NCBI RefSeq assembly: GCF_900111905.1
Contig: NZ_FOKM01000002.1
Location: forward strand, 372,001 to 436,000
Origin: Rhizobium sp. NFR07
GTDB taxonomy: Bacteria; Pseudomonadota; Alphaproteobacteria; Rhizobiales; Rhizobiaceae
DNA: 64,000 nt
Direction of reading: 5' to 3'
Within the stretch, counting starts at the first letter, position 1. The number at the start of each line of letters is the position of its first letter. Below, in pieces: positions 55,396 through 64,000 of this stretch. The notes below the pieces were generated by a model. That model was not told where the DNA came from and ran no database searches. It worked only from the letters and a program-made list of their open reading frames with translations. The translations under genes were made by a program, and so were the position numbers.

Positions 55396-56162
55396 AAAAC
55401 AGTTTTATCCGCTTGCGCGCCGCGGCGCTTGCCGCAACCGTGCTCGCCGCCGCACCGGTGGCCTTCTCGCCGATGATGGCAACGCCGGCCAATGCTTGGC
55501 GCATCGTCTATGACCCGACGAACTATGCGCAGAACGTCCTGACGGCAGCGCGCACGCTGGAGCAGATCACCCATCAGATCACCTCGCTTCAGAATGAAGC
55601 GCAGATGCTTATCAATCAGGCCAAGAACCTCGCCAGCCTGCCGTTCTCTGCCCTCCAGACCTTGCAGCAGAACGTCCAGAAGACCCAGCAGCTTCTCGGC
55701 CAGGCGCAGAACATCGCCTTCGACGTCCAGAAGATCGATCAGGCGTTTCAGAGCCATTACGGCAACGTCTCGATGTCGGCCACCGACCAGCAGCTCGTCG
55801 CCAATGCGCGCTCGCGCTGGCAGAACAACGTCGACGGCTTACAGGATGCCATGCGCGTGCAGGCCGGTGCTGTCGGCAATATCGACAGCAACCGCGCGCA
55901 GATGTCGGCGCTGATCGACCAGAGCCAGGGCGCGACCGGCGCTTTGCAAGCGGCGCAGGCGGGCAACCAGCTTCTCGCGCTCCAGTCGCAGCAGCTTTCA
56001 GATCTCGTGGCGCTGCTCGCCTCGAATGGCCGTGCCGGCGCGCTCACAGAGGCCGAGCGGGCCGCCGCCGCCGAACAGGGCCGCGAACAGCGCCGCCGCT
56101 TTCTGACGCCGGGCTCGGGCTACCAGCCGGGCAACGCGCAGATGTTCAACACCGGCAAGTAA
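55392..56162 (+). CDS. trbJ: Conjugative transfer protein TrbJ (VirB5-like)
   Basis: A 256-residue exported protein. The signal peptide ends TPANAW; the mature part is helical and coiled (LEQITHQITSLQNEAQMLIN, LQQNVQKTQQLLGQAQNI). TrbJ is a minor pilus component. AAGGAG lies before the ATG, which overlaps the trbE stop as ATGA. The frame upstream overlaps trbE and is not used. Confidence 0.93.
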   Translation: MKNSFIRLRAAALAATVLAAAPVAFSPMMATPANAWRIVYDPTNYAQNVLTAARTLEQITHQITSLQNEAQMLINQAKNLASLPFSALQTLQQNVQKTQQLLGQAQNIAFDVQKIDQAFQSHYGNVSMSATDQQLVANARSRWQNNVDGLQDAMRVQAGAVGNIDSNRAQMSALIDQSQGATGALQAAQAGNQLLALQSQQLSDLVALLASNGRAGALTEAERAAAAEQGREQRRRFLTPGSGYQPGNAQMFNTGK

Positions 56163-56182
56163 CCGACAGAAGGAGCATCCCC

Positions 56183-56470
56183 ATGGACGGCAAGATGCTG
56201 GCCCGCCTCGGCGCTATCGTGTTCGTCGCCGTCGCCGTCATGGCTTCGGTGATCGAGCTGACCCGCAAAGAGGACGCGCCGGCATCTTCGCCGGTGCGCA
56301 TTCTCCAACCTGCTTCCGATCCGCTGCGCGAAGGCCAGCGCCGCTGCCAGCAGCTCGGCCAGAAGTCCGCGGATGACCCTGACTGCCTGCGCGTCTGGGC
56401 GGAGACCCGCAACCGCTTCCTTGGGCGCACGCCGGCTCCGGCATCGCCCGCGCAGATCGAAGGGCGGTGA
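56183..56470 (+). CDS. trbK: TrbK-like small membrane protein (putative entry exclusion)
   Basis: A 95-residue protein with one N-terminal helix (LGAIVFVAVAVMASVIEL) and a periplasmic part with two Cys (RRCQQLGQ, DPDCLRVWAETRNRFL). This is the pattern of the alternative TrbK family between trbJ and trbL. In RP4 TrbK prevents repeated entry of the same plasmid. Confidence 0.8.
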   Translation: MDGKMLARLGAIVFVAVAVMASVIELTRKEDAPASSPVRILQPASDPLREGQRRCQQLGQKSADDPDCLRVWAETRNRFLGRTPAPASPAQIEGR

Positions 56471-56473
56471 CGC

Positions 56474-57823
56474 ATGGGCGGCAGCGGAGTCATCGATACA
56501 TTCCTCGGCACCTTCACCCGTTACATCGACAGCGGATTCGGGCTGCTCGGCGGCGAGGTCGCTTTTATCGCTACCACGCTCATCGTCATCGATGTGACGC
56601 TGGCTGCGCTGGTCTGGTCCTGGGGCGCGGATGACGACATCATCGCCCGGCTCGTGAAGAAGACGCTGTTCGTCGGGGCTTTTGCCTACCTGATTTCCAA
56701 CTGGAACAACCTCGCGAAAATCGTCTTCGACAGCTTTGCCGGCCTCGGCCTCAAGGCGTCAGGCACCGGCTTCTCGACCGCCGACCTGATGCGTCCCGGC
56801 AAGGTCGCACAGACCGGCCTCGATGCCGCCCGGCCGCTGCTCGAATCCATCTCCGACCTGATGGGTTGGGTCGCCTTCTTCGAGAACTTCATCCAGATCG
56901 CCTGCCTGCTCTTCGCCTGGGCGCTGGTCATCCTCGCTTTCTTCATTCTGGCGATCCAGCTCTTCGTCACGTTGATCGAGTTCAAGCTGGCGACGCTCGC
57001 CGGCTTTGTCCTGATCCCGTTTGGCCTCTTCGGGAAAAGCGCCTTCATGGCCGAAAAGGTGCTCGGCAACGTCATCTCGTCGGGCATCAAGGTTCTCGTC
57101 CTCGCCGTCATCATCGGCATCGGCTCGACGCTGTTTTCGCAGTTCACGCAAGGGTTCGGCGGCCAGACGCCGAGCATTGACGACGCCATGGCCGTCGTGC
57201 TCGCCGCCTTGTCGTTGCTTGGCCTCGGCATCTTCGGTCCCGGCATCGCCAACGGCCTCGTCTCCGGCGGCCCGCAGCTCGGCGCTGGCGCCGCCGTCGG
57301 AACCGGCCTTGCCGCAGGCGGCATGGTGCTCGCGGGTGCTGGCGCTGCCGGCCTTGCCGCGAAGGGCGGTGCAGCCGCGCTTTCCACCGGCGCTGCCGCC
57401 GTGCGCGGCGGCGCGATCGCGGCCGGCGCGGCATCCGCCGCCTTCAGCCTCGGTTCACTCGGCCAGTCCGGTGCGGGGGGTGCGGCATCCGGCATGGGCG
57501 GCGTCGGACGTGCGGCAGGTTCCGCCGCCATGTCGCCGCTTCGCCGTGCAGCCGCCAGCGTCAAATCCAGCTTTTCCGATGGCTTGAAGGGCGGCTTCGG
57601 CGCGACCGGAGGCTCTTCCACCATGGGGACAGTCGGCGGTTCCGCCGATGCCGCTACCGCTTCCGCCATCCAATTCGCCAAGGGCCAGCCCGATTGGGCG
57701 AAGCGGATGCAGCGCTCGCAGCGCCTCTCGCATGGCGTCCAGACCACGACCCATGCCGTCCGCTCCAGCGACAGCCACGGCTCCGGTTCTTCCGTCAACC
57801 TCTCTGAAAGTGACCGCTCATGA
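56474..57823 (+). CDS. trbL: Conjugative transfer protein TrbL (VirB6-like)
   Basis: A 449-residue polytopic inner-membrane protein. Several helices lie between residues 25 and 280 (FIATTLIVIDVTLAALVW, LLFAWALVILAFFILAIQLF, LAVIIGIGSTLFSQF). The last 170 residues are Gly/Ala/Ser-rich and low in complexity, as is normal for the family. It forms part of the membrane channel. It starts three bases after trbK. Confidence 0.93.
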   Translation: MGGSGVIDTFLGTFTRYIDSGFGLLGGEVAFIATTLIVIDVTLAALVWSWGADDDIIARLVKKTLFVGAFAYLISNWNNLAKIVFDSFAGLGLKASGTGFSTADLMRPGKVAQTGLDAARPLLESISDLMGWVAFFENFIQIACLLFAWALVILAFFILAIQLFVTLIEFKLATLAGFVLIPFGLFGKSAFMAEKVLGNVISSGIKVLVLAVIIGIGSTLFSQFTQGFGGQTPSIDDAMAVVLAALSLLGLGIFGPGIANGLVSGGPQLGAGAAVGTGLAAGGMVLAGAGAAGLAAKGGAAALSTGAAAVRGGAIAAGAASAAFSLGSLGQSGAGGAASGMGGVGRAAGSAAMSPLRRAAASVKSSFSDGLKGGFGATGGSSTMGTVGGSADAATASAIQFAKGQPDWAKRMQRSQRLSHGVQTTTHAVRSSDSHGSGSSVNLSESDRS

Positions 57824-58509
57824 ATCTCTTCAAGCGTCCTGCCGCGCACTACGGCAAAACACCTCAGCCCGAGACGCCTTACCAAAAGGCCGCACAGGTC
57901 TGGGACGAGCGTATCGGCTCGGCCCGCGTGCAGGCGAAGAATTGGCGCTACATGGCCTTCGGTTCGCTGGTTCTCTCCGCAGGCTTTGCCGCCGCGCTCG
58001 TCTGGAAGTCGGTTCAGGGAACCGTCGTGCCGTGGATAGTGCAGGTCGACAAGCTCGGCCAGGCCCAGATCGTCGCTCCGGCGACCGCCGACTTCCGCCC
58101 GACCGATCCGCAGATCGCATGGCATCTCGGCCGCTTCATCGAGCAGGTGCGTTCCATGCCGGCCGATCCGATCATCGTGCGCCAGAACTGGCTTCGTGCC
58201 TATGAATGGACCACCGATCGCGGCGCGGGCGCGCTCAACGACTATGCCCGGACCAACGACCCCTTCACCAAGGTCGGCAAGCAGCAGATCGCCGTGGACG
58301 TCTCCAGCGTCATCCGCGCTTCGCCCGACAGCTTCCGCGTTGCCTGGACGGAACGGCACTTTGAGAACGGCCAGCTCTCCGGCACGGAACGATGGACCGC
58401 GATCCTCACCATCGCCGTCCAGCCGCCGCGCGACGCCGAGCGCCTGAAAGCCAATCCGCTCGGCATCTATGTCAACGCCATCAACTGGTCGCGGGAGATG
58501 GGCCAATGA
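57820..58509 (+). CDS. trbF: Conjugative transfer protein TrbF (VirB8-like)
   Basis: A 229-residue VirB8-like protein. Short cytoplasmic start (NLFKRPAAHYGKTPQPETPY), one helix (YMAFGSLVLSAGFAAALVW) and a periplasmic domain with the NTF2-like pattern. It is an assembly scaffold for the channel. It overlaps trbL and trbG by four bases each. Confidence 0.94.
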   Translation: MNLFKRPAAHYGKTPQPETPYQKAAQVWDERIGSARVQAKNWRYMAFGSLVLSAGFAAALVWKSVQGTVVPWIVQVDKLGQAQIVAPATADFRPTDPQIAWHLGRFIEQVRSMPADPIIVRQNWLRAYEWTTDRGAGALNDYARTNDPFTKVGKQQIAVDVSSVIRASPDSFRVAWTERHFENGQLSGTERWTAILTIAVQPPRDAERLKANPLGIYVNAINWSREMGQ

Positions 58510-59465
58510 GCCGGGCTGTTCGCACCTCTGCCGTTCCCGCGCTGTTGTTGTCGGCGACCATGATCGCCGGCTGCGCGTCCACTAAGCCGCCGCAGATCAG
58601 CTACGACAACAGTGTCCCACCGCTGCCGGCCATTCCCGCAGCCGTGACGGACGAACGTCTGAAGCCGCTGCATGTCCCTCCCGCCTGGACGGTCGCACGC
58701 GGCGGTCAGACTGCCAGCACGGCGACCGGCCGCGTCGAAAACGCCAATGCGGCCGCCCGCGTGCAGCCGCGCCGGGAAGGCTACTTCAACGCCATTCAGA
58801 TCTATCCGTGGTCGGAAGGCGCGCTCTATCAGGTCTATGCCGCGCCCGGCCAGATCACCAATATCGCGCTCGAACCCGGCGAGAGCCTGACCGGCGCTGG
58901 ACCAATCGCGGCCGGCGATACCGCCCGCTGGATTATCGGCGATACGGAATCCGGCTCCGGCGTCGCCCGCCGCGTGCATGTGCTGGTGAAGCCGACCCGC
59001 GCCGACATCACCACCAATCTCGTCATCACCACCGACCGGCGCACCTACATGATCGAGCTGCGTGCGGACGAGAAGCCCTATATGCCCGCCGTCGCCTGGG
59101 CCTATCCGCAGCCGGCAGGCGGCGGGCGCCAAGCGCTTCCGGCAACGCCTGTCATTCCTGCCGTCGCGGCACGCAACTATCGCTATGGCTTGACCGGCTC
59201 CAGCAATCCGCCATGGAAGCCCGTTGCTGTCTATGACGACGGCCGCCGTGTCTATGTCGAGTTTCCGCGCGGGATCGTGCAGGGTGAAATGCCGCCGATC
59301 TTCGTCATTGGCCCCGAAGGCGAGGCACAGATCGCCAACAGCCGCATCTACCAACACATCTTGATCGTCGACCGCCTGTTCGGCGCGGCCGAGCTGCGTC
59401 TTGGCGGTGGCAAGAGCCAGCAGACCGTCAGGATCGTCCGCACGGATGGGAGGCCGCAGCCATGA
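58506..59465 (+). CDS. trbG: Conjugative transfer protein TrbG (VirB9-like lipoprotein)
   Basis: A 319-residue VirB9-like protein. The signal ends in the lipobox MIAGCAS. The beta-rich body has YFNAIQIYPWSEGALYQVYA and TTNLVITTDRRTYMIEL. It forms the outer-membrane collar with TrbI. The ATG at 58506 overlaps the trbF stop; the longer frame upstream is inside trbF. Confidence 0.94.
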   Translation: MSRAVRTSAVPALLLSATMIAGCASTKPPQISYDNSVPPLPAIPAAVTDERLKPLHVPPAWTVARGGQTASTATGRVENANAAARVQPRREGYFNAIQIYPWSEGALYQVYAAPGQITNIALEPGESLTGAGPIAAGDTARWIIGDTESGSGVARRVHVLVKPTRADITTNLVITTDRRTYMIELRADEKPYMPAVAWAYPQPAGGGRQALPATPVIPAVAARNYRYGLTGSSNPPWKPVAVYDDGRRVYVEFPRGIVQGEMPPIFVIGPEGEAQIANSRIYQHILIVDRLFGAAELRLGGGKSQQTVRIVRTDGRPQP

Positions 59466-60610
59466 GCGATCCCGACAACACCAACACCGCTCCGATGCGC
59501 TTGGGTGCCGAAGCGCCCCGAGTCACGCGCCTGTCACGCAAGATGCTCGCCAGCTTCGCGGCCGTCGCCATGGTCGGGATCGGCGGCGCGCTGATCTATG
59601 CGTTCCAGACGCGCACGGGCGGCGATGACGGTCAGGAGCTATATTCTACGTCCAACCGCCAGCCCGCCGATGGTCTTGCTGGACTGCCGCGCGACTATAC
59701 AGGTCCCATTCTTGGACCGGCGTTGCCGGGCGATCTGGGCGGTCCCATCCTGTCCGCGCAGAATGCCGGCCAGCCCGTCGTGCCGCCTGTCGTTCCGACG
59801 CCAGGCGTCGACGAGGCCGAGCAACGCCGCCGCGCCGAGGAGGAAGCCGCGCGCCTCAGCACCGTCTTCTTCCAGTCGCGGCAGGGCTCGACGGCCGCCG
59901 CGACGCCGGGAGCCACGCCCGACCTTGCGGGGTTTGACCCCGGCAGCGCCGCCACAGGGCAACCGAGCGCCCAGGACCGGCAGCTTGCTTTCCTCAATGC
60001 GGCGGTCGATCGGCGCACCGTGACGCCGGATCGCGTTACGCCGCCGGCATCGCCCTTCGTCCTGCAAGCCGGAACCGTCATCTCAGCCGCGCTCATCACC
60101 GGTATCCGTTCGGATCTTCCCGGCCAGATCACCGCGCAGGTCACGGAGAACATCTATGACAGCCCAACAGGCAGCACCCTGCTCGTGCCGCAGGGAACGC
60201 GGCTCATCGGCCAGTATGACAACAGCGTCCAGTTCGGGCAGCGCCGCGTGCTGCTCGTCTGGAACCGCCTCATTATGCCGAATGGCCGCTCGATCGTTCT
60301 TGAGCGCCAGCCGGGCGCCGACACGCAAGGCTATGCCGGACTGGAGGATGGCGTCGATTATCACTGGTGGGATCTCGCCAAGGCTGCCGCGCTCTCGACG
60401 CTGCTCGGCGTCGGTGCGGAACTCGCCACCGACGATAACGACCGCCTGATCCGCGCCATCCGCGACGGCGCGCAGGACACCATCAATCAGGCCGGTCAGC
60501 AGATCGTCCAGCGTCAGTTGCAGGTCCCGCCGACGTTGACCATGCGGCCCGGCTTCCCGGTCCGTGTCATCGTCACCAAGGATTTGGTACTCGAACCCTA
60601 TAGGAGCTGA
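59462..60610 (+). CDS. trbI: Conjugative transfer protein TrbI (VirB10-like)
   Basis: A 382-residue VirB10-like protein. One helix near residue 30 (FAAVAMVGIGGALIYAF), a Pro-rich linker, and the C-terminal barrel domain (FVLQAGTVISAALITGI, LVPQGTRLIGQYDNS). It spans both membranes and senses ATP use by the channel. It overlaps trbG by ATGA and is followed two bases later by DUF2274. Confidence 0.95.
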   Translation: MSDPDNTNTAPMRLGAEAPRVTRLSRKMLASFAAVAMVGIGGALIYAFQTRTGGDDGQELYSTSNRQPADGLAGLPRDYTGPILGPALPGDLGGPILSAQNAGQPVVPPVVPTPGVDEAEQRRRAEEEAARLSTVFFQSRQGSTAAATPGATPDLAGFDPGSAATGQPSAQDRQLAFLNAAVDRRTVTPDRVTPPASPFVLQAGTVISAALITGIRSDLPGQITAQVTENIYDSPTGSTLLVPQGTRLIGQYDNSVQFGQRRVLLVWNRLIMPNGRSIVLERQPGADTQGYAGLEDGVDYHWWDLAKAAALSTLLGVGAELATDDNDRLIRAIRDGAQDTINQAGQQIVQRQLQVPPTLTMRPGFPVRVIVTKDLVLEPYRS

Positions 60611-60612
60611 CC

Positions 60613-60828
60613 ATGATCAAGCTGAAGCTCGGCCCCATCGCCGACGACAAACCCGTGAAGGTCGCGCTGGATCTGCCTGCCGCGCTCCATCGCGACCTCA
60701 CGGACTACGGCCGCCTCCTCGCCGAAGGCGGTGCGCCCATCGAACCCGCCAAGCTCATCGTGCCGATGCTCGAACGCTTCATCTCGACCGATCGCGAGTT
60801 CGCCAAGGCCCGGCGCACCACGGGCTGA
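60613..60828 (+). CDS. DUF2274 protein, end of trb operon
   Basis: A 71-residue DUF2274 protein (KLKLGPIADDKPVKVALDLP, YGRLLAEGGAP). Nearly all ICEs of this type have it directly after trbI. Its role is unknown to me. TAGGAG stands before the ATG. Confidence 0.85.
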   Translation: MIKLKLGPIADDKPVKVALDLPAALHRDLTDYGRLLAEGGAPIEPAKLIVPMLERFISTDREFAKARRTTG

Positions 60829-60937
60829 CCGCCATGCCGGTGGGGGTCGTACCGGCGACGCCGTTGCGCTCCCGTGGGCAGATTCCGCTCTCACCAGCAT
60901 AATCACCGCACACGTCATGCGAACCCGGTTGGTTGGG

Positions 60938-61003
60938 GTGCCGTGCGCGAGCGAACGCGAATGCGGCACGCTACCGGCGGCCGGTCCTTCGCCATGGTTC
61001 GCC
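60938..61003 (+). repeat. 66-bp element, copy B, upstream of the int-adjacent excisionase-like gene
   Basis: Ungapped match to 30804-30869 (53 of 66 identical). The GTGCCG...GCGGCAC pair and TCGCCATGGTTCGCC are retained. It ends 100 bases before the AlpA-like start. A good ribosome site (AAAGGAGG at about 61047) and a short ATG frame lie between. Confidence 0.7.
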
Positions 61004-61102
61004 AGACGCCGGGAATGCAGCCAAGTCGCTGACCCGGCCACATTAAAGGAGGTCTGGCATGAATAAATGGAATGGCAGGATCGCAGACGGTGGGGCTAGA
61101 CG

Positions 61103-61375
61103 ATGAGCCAGACACCGGCCCCTCTCAACAAACGCACCATCCGCAGGCACCAGCTTCGAGAGATCGTTCCCCTGGCCGACACGACCATCTACAACATGGA
61201 ACAGCGCGGCGAGTTTCCGCAGCGCTTCTACCTGACCTCTCGAACCGTCGTTTGGGACCTCGGCGAAGTGGAGGCCTGGCTTGAAGAACGCCGCCAAGCC
61301 TCCAAGGCGAAGACGGCCAAGCGTGCGCCAGCGCCAGACGTTACGCTCAGGAAGACCCGTCCGGTCAAAGGCTAG
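61103..61375 (+). CDS. AlpA-like excisionase/regulator next to the integrase
   Basis: A 90-residue AlpA-family HTH protein: LREIVPLADTTIYNMEQRGE, FPQRFYLTSRTVVWDLGEVE and AWLEERRQ are the classic steps. AlpA proteins act as excisionases or activators of P4-type integrases. It converges on the integrase gene and their 3' ends overlap by 11 bases, so transcription of one could damp the other. With the RdfS-like gene at 30.9 kb the element has two candidate directionality factors. Confidence 0.85.
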   Translation: MSQTPAPLNKRTIRRHQLREIVPLADTTIYNMEQRGEFPQRFYLTSRTVVWDLGEVEAWLEERRQASKAKTAKRAPAPDVTLRKTRPVKG

Positions 61376-62621
61376 GCTCCGGGACCAGAAGGTCCATGGA
61401 GGCCGGATAGAGCGTCGGGGTGTATTTCTGGCCGCCAACCCATGCGTCGATCAGATTGCCCCATTCCTGCATCATGTGCCGGCGCTGGTGCTCATACTCG
61501 GCCTTGTTATAGACGCCGCGCGAAGAACGCCCGTCCTCATGCGCCAGGCACTTCTCGATCCAGTCGCGGTTGAAGCCCAGCTCGTTGAGCAGCGTCGAGC
61601 CCGTACGGCGAAGGTCATGCACGGTGAACGGCTCCAACGGCAGTCCCGCCTTCTTGGCTTGCACGACGACCGCCGTGGTGACGCGGTTGAAGGTCGCGCG
61701 CGACATCGGTGCATCCGCGTCGTAGCGCGAGGGCAGCAGGTAGCGCGAATTGCCCGCACAGGTCTTGAGCGCAACGAGGATGTCGAGCGACTGTTCGCAC
61801 AGATAGACGTTGTGCGGCTTGGAGCGCTTCATCCGCTCCTTCGGGATCGACCACACCGCATTCTCGAAGTCGATCTCATTCCACACCGCGTCCTGCAACT
61901 CGCTCTTGCGGACCATCGTGAGCAGGATCAGCTTCAGACCGAGCCGAATAGTGGGCAGCGTCGCCACATGCTCTAGCTGGCCGAGCATCACTCGAATTTC
62001 GGCGGGCGAGAGCGAGCGGTCCTTGGGAACGAAGGTCGCGATCGACGCCGGCCCGACCTCTTCGGCGGGGTTCGGCACCTTCTCCCCGTGCAGCTTCGCG
62101 AAGGCGAAGACCAGCTTCACGATGTCCCGGACATGGACCGCCGTGGCCGGCGCTCCCCGCTTCTTCACCTTGTCGCACATCGCCCGGAGATCTTCGGGCG
62201 TGATTTCCGTCAGCAACCGATTGCGGAACGTCGGCAGGATGTCGCGCTCGTAGATCGAGCGGCGCATCGCGCGGGTGCTTTCGGCCATCCGGTGCTCTTG
62301 CAGCCAGCGTTCGCCAAACTCGCCAAAGCTCTTTGCTTCCTTGATGCGGCGCTTCTCGCGCTGCTTCTCCTGGGCGGGCGACCGCCCAGCCTGAATCGAA
62401 CGCTGCGCGTCGATCAGCTTCTCCCGCGCACGGGCCAGAGAGAGGCCCGCCGGCCCGTATCGGCCGAGCGTCAACGTCTCGCGTCGACCGTGCATACGGT
62501 AGTCATAGCGGAACACGACGGCGCCCGACGGGTTCACGACGACATACATACCGTCACGGTCAGAGACCTTGTATAATTTGTCCTTTGGTTTCAGTGCTTT
62601 GATTGCCGCATCGGTAAGCAT
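61365..62621 (-). CDS. int: P4-type tyrosine integrase
   Basis: A 418-residue integrase. DUF4102 N-terminal arm-binding part (LTDAAIKALKPKDKLYKVSD, then LTLGRYGPAGLSLARAR), core-binding part, and catalytic domain with the first Arg in LTMVRKSEL, HDLRRTGSTLLNELG as the HxxR box, and YNKAEY for the nucleophile. It inserts and excises the ICE at the guaA 3' end, which is 318 bases away. AGGAGG lies before the ATG. Confidence 0.95.
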   Translation of the reverse strand: MLTDAAIKALKPKDKLYKVSDRDGMYVVVNPSGAVVFRYDYRMHGRRETLTLGRYGPAGLSLARAREKLIDAQRSIQAGRSPAQEKQREKRRIKEAKSFGEFGERWLQEHRMAESTRAMRRSIYERDILPTFRNRLLTEITPEDLRAMCDKVKKRGAPATAVHVRDIVKLVFAFAKLHGEKVPNPAEEVGPASIATFVPKDRSLSPAEIRVMLGQLEHVATLPTIRLGLKLILLTMVRKSELQDAVWNEIDFENAVWSIPKERMKRSKPHNVYLCEQSLDILVALKTCAGNSRYLLPSRYDADAPMSRATFNRVTTAVVVQAKKAGLPLEPFTVHDLRRTGSTLLNELGFNRDWIEKCLAHEDGRSSRGVYNKAEYEHQRRHMMQEWGNLIDAWVGGQKYTPTLYPASMDLLVPEPSL

Positions 62622-62938
62622 CGGACCCTCCTAGATCGTTAAAAAACGCCAGAGAGCCTCCAAAAATACCGTCAGGCCAAAACCGACCAATCCTGACGGC
62701 AAAATTTCCTTTATTCTCAGGGGAATAAGGTCAATAAAATACCGTCACAAGCTCTCTAAGCCCTGACGGTATATGCAATTCCGCGATGTCACAAGACGCC
62801 CCATACCGTCAGCTCCGCCGTCGATCGCGAGGCTTGTCCGGCGATTGACGGCGAAAGATGGCAGAGAGAAAATTATTTATTTTCAGCGTGTTATGGAGGG
62901 CGATCGGCGGTTATCGGCGGCTTTTGGGTAGGCGCGAA
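62622..62938. other. Attachment-end region between integrase and guaA
   Basis: About 317 bases without a gene. It holds five TACCGTCAG-type repeats (62667-62812) in alternating orientation and is A/T-rich in places. Its position between int and the target gene, and its repeats, fit the arm-type sites of the att region and the int promoter. Confidence 0.65.
62667..62812. repeat. Five alternating TACCGTCAG repeats (putative integrase/excisionase arm sites)
   Basis: The motif or its complement begins at 62667 (+), 62692 (-), 62739 (+), 62764 (-) and 62803 (+). The first two and the next two form inverted pairs, each with 25 bases between motif starts. Confidence 0.65.
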
Positions 62939-62960
62939 TTATTCCCACTCGATCGTGCCC
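62939..62960 (-). other. Probable att core in the guaA 3' end
   Basis: The last codons of guaA (TIEWE-stop) form the usual target of guaA-specific P4-type integrases. The ICE end lies immediately left. The exact crossover bases cannot be fixed without the other end or an empty site. Confidence 0.5.
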
Positions 62961-64000
62961 GGCGGCTTCGATGTCACGTCGTAGACGACGCGGTTGATAC
63001 CGCGCACCTCGTTGATGATGCGCGTTGCCGCGCGGCCGAGGAAGTTCATGTCGTAAGGATAGAAATCCGCCGTCATGCCGTCGACCGAGGTGACAGCTCG
63101 CAATGCGCAGACGAAATCATAGGTGCGGTAGTCACCCATGACGCCAACGGTCTGCACTGGCAGAAGCACGGCAAAAGCCTGCCAGATCGTGTCGTAGAGG
63201 CCGGCCTTGCGGATTTCGTCGAGATAGATCGCATCCGCCTTGCGCAGGATGTCCAGCTTTTCCTTGGTCACGCCACCCGGGCAGCGGATCGCGAGGCCCG
63301 GACCCGGGAAGGGGTGGCGGCCGATGAAGCTTTCCGCCAAGCCGAGTTCGCGGCCAAGCGCACGGACTTCGTCCTTGAAGAGTTCACGCAGCGGCTCGAC
63401 GAGCTGCATGTTCATGCGCTCGGGCAGGCCGCCGACATTGTGGTGGCTCTTGATCGTCACCGAAGGGCCGCCGGAGAAGGAGACGCTTTCGATGACGTCC
63501 GGATAGAGCGTGCCCTGGGCGAGGAAGCGCGGTGCGCCCTTGCCGTCGGCAGCGATCTTTGCGGCTTCCGCCTCGAACACTTCGATGAACAGGCGGCCGA
63601 TCGTCTTGCGCTTCACTTCCGGATCGCTTTCGCCGGCAAGCTGGGTCAGGAACAGGTCGGACGCATCGACGGCGACGAGCGGGATGTTGTAGTGGTCGCG
63701 GAACATGCCGACGACCTGCTCGGTCTCGCCCTGGCGCATCAGTCCGTGATCGACATAGATGCAGGTCAGCTGGTCGCCGATCGCCTCATGGATGAGGATC
63801 GCTGCAACGGACGAGTCAACACCACCGGAGAGGCCGCAGATGACGCGCTCGTCGCCGACCTGGTCCTTGATCTTGCGGATCATCTCTGCGCGGTAGGCAG
63901 CCATGGTCCAGTCGGATTTCAGGCCGACGATCTTGTGCACGAAGTTGGAGAGCAGCTTGGCGCCATCCGGCGTATGCACCACTTCCGGGTGGAACATCGT
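62939..64000 (-). CDS. guaA: GMP synthase (glutamine-hydrolysing), C-terminal part, cut by window edge
   Basis: A 353-codon stretch of GuaA open to the window end. The PP-loop ATP pyrophosphatase motif [23 protein letters not shown] and the C-terminal PPGTIEWE are all present. It converts XMP to GMP with ATP and glutamine. The reading frame is intact to its stop even though the ICE is inserted there, so the element restores the gene's end. The glutaminase part lies outside the window. Confidence 0.97.
   Translation of the reverse strand, partial: TMFHPEVVHTPDGAKLLSNFVHKIVGLKSDWTMAAYRAEMIRKIKDQVGDERVICGLSGGVDSSVAAILIHEAIGDQLTCIYVDHGLMRQGETEQVVGMFRDHYNIPLVAVDASDLFLTQLAGESDPEVKRKTIGRLFIEVFEAEAAKIAADGKGAPRFLAQGTLYPDVIESVSFSGGPSVTIKSHHNVGGLPERMNMQLVEPLRELFKDEVRALGRELGLAESFIGRHPFPGPGLAIRCPGGVTKEKLDILRKADAIYLDEIRKAGLYDTIWQAFAVLLPVQTVGVMGDYRTYDFVCALRAVTSVDGMTADFYPYDMNFLGRAATRIINEVRGINRVVYDVTSKPPGTIEWE

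Noticed and set aside
56686..58506. 606-residue minus-strand frame
   Set aside because: Antisense to trbL and trbF; Ala/Pro-rich shadow of the low-complexity trbL tail.
1..64000. CRISPR arrays, intact tRNA or rRNA genes, complete insertion sequences
   Set aside because: No regularly spaced repeats, no full cloverleaf and no rRNA-like stretch were seen; the only transposase is the short IS3 remnant.

Overview
This window is most of an integrative and conjugative element (ICE) in an alphaproteobacterium, probably a member of the Rhizobiaceae. The only clearly chromosomal gene is the 3' part of guaA (GMP synthase, right edge, minus strand). A P4-type tyrosine integrase lies just inside it, which is the standard layout for an ICE inserted at the 3' end of guaA. 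The conjugation genes are the MPF-T type (traG, copG, trbB-C-D-E-J-K-L-F-G-I) with a TraF peptidase, RepA-like initiator, DUF2840, DUF736, a lytic transglycosylase and an RlxS/DUF3363 relaxase. This gene set is typical of rhizobial and sphingomonad ICEs.

Layout. 1-6.6 kb: a cut-off alpha/alpha-toroid-like protein gene, an AbiE toxin-antitoxin pair with a third Abi-like gene, an IS3 remnant, an orphan gene, and about 1 kb of debris with a tRNA-like fragment. 6.65-13.4 kb: a five-gene operon (HTH regulator, nucleotidyltransferase, putative PD-(D/E)XK nuclease, zinc-hook-like ATPase, unknown) that I cannot match to a named system. 13.4-17.8 kb (minus): a short prokaryotic Argonaute with a SIR2-APAZ partner that carries an extra GHKL/RecG-like middle section. 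18-27.6 kb (minus): a five-gene type III restriction-like operon (AbiEi-like regulator, PLD-helicase, DUF4391, Mod, Res). 28-37 kb: the ICE control and DNA-processing region. 37-46.8 kb: metabolic cargo (aromatic-acid-type efflux, FAD monooxygenase, retro-Claisenase-like crotonase, regulators). 47-60.8 kb: traG and the trb operon, interrupted by an inverted NADAR/phosphoribosyltransferase pair. 61-62.9 kb: excisionase-like gene, integrase and a repeat-rich attachment end. 62.9-64 kb: guaA.

Control. A DUF6499 gene and a DUF2285 frame are joined by a +1 shift at a UUUU run, as in FseA of ICEMlSymR7A. Next to it, a stand-alone DUF2285 protein (QseM-like) and an XRE repressor (QseC-like) are divergent over paired operators. 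Downstream is the rdfS-repA-traF operon. A 66-bp element is shared by the regions upstream of the two excisionase-like genes (30.8 kb and 60.9 kb), suggesting that both are controlled together. No traR or traI is seen in the window.

The element is therefore a heavily armed ICE: at least five separate defence-type modules plus an efflux/catabolic cargo. The left boundary is uncertain. A guaA-end-like 13-mer at 6251 is one candidate, but the element may extend past the left edge.
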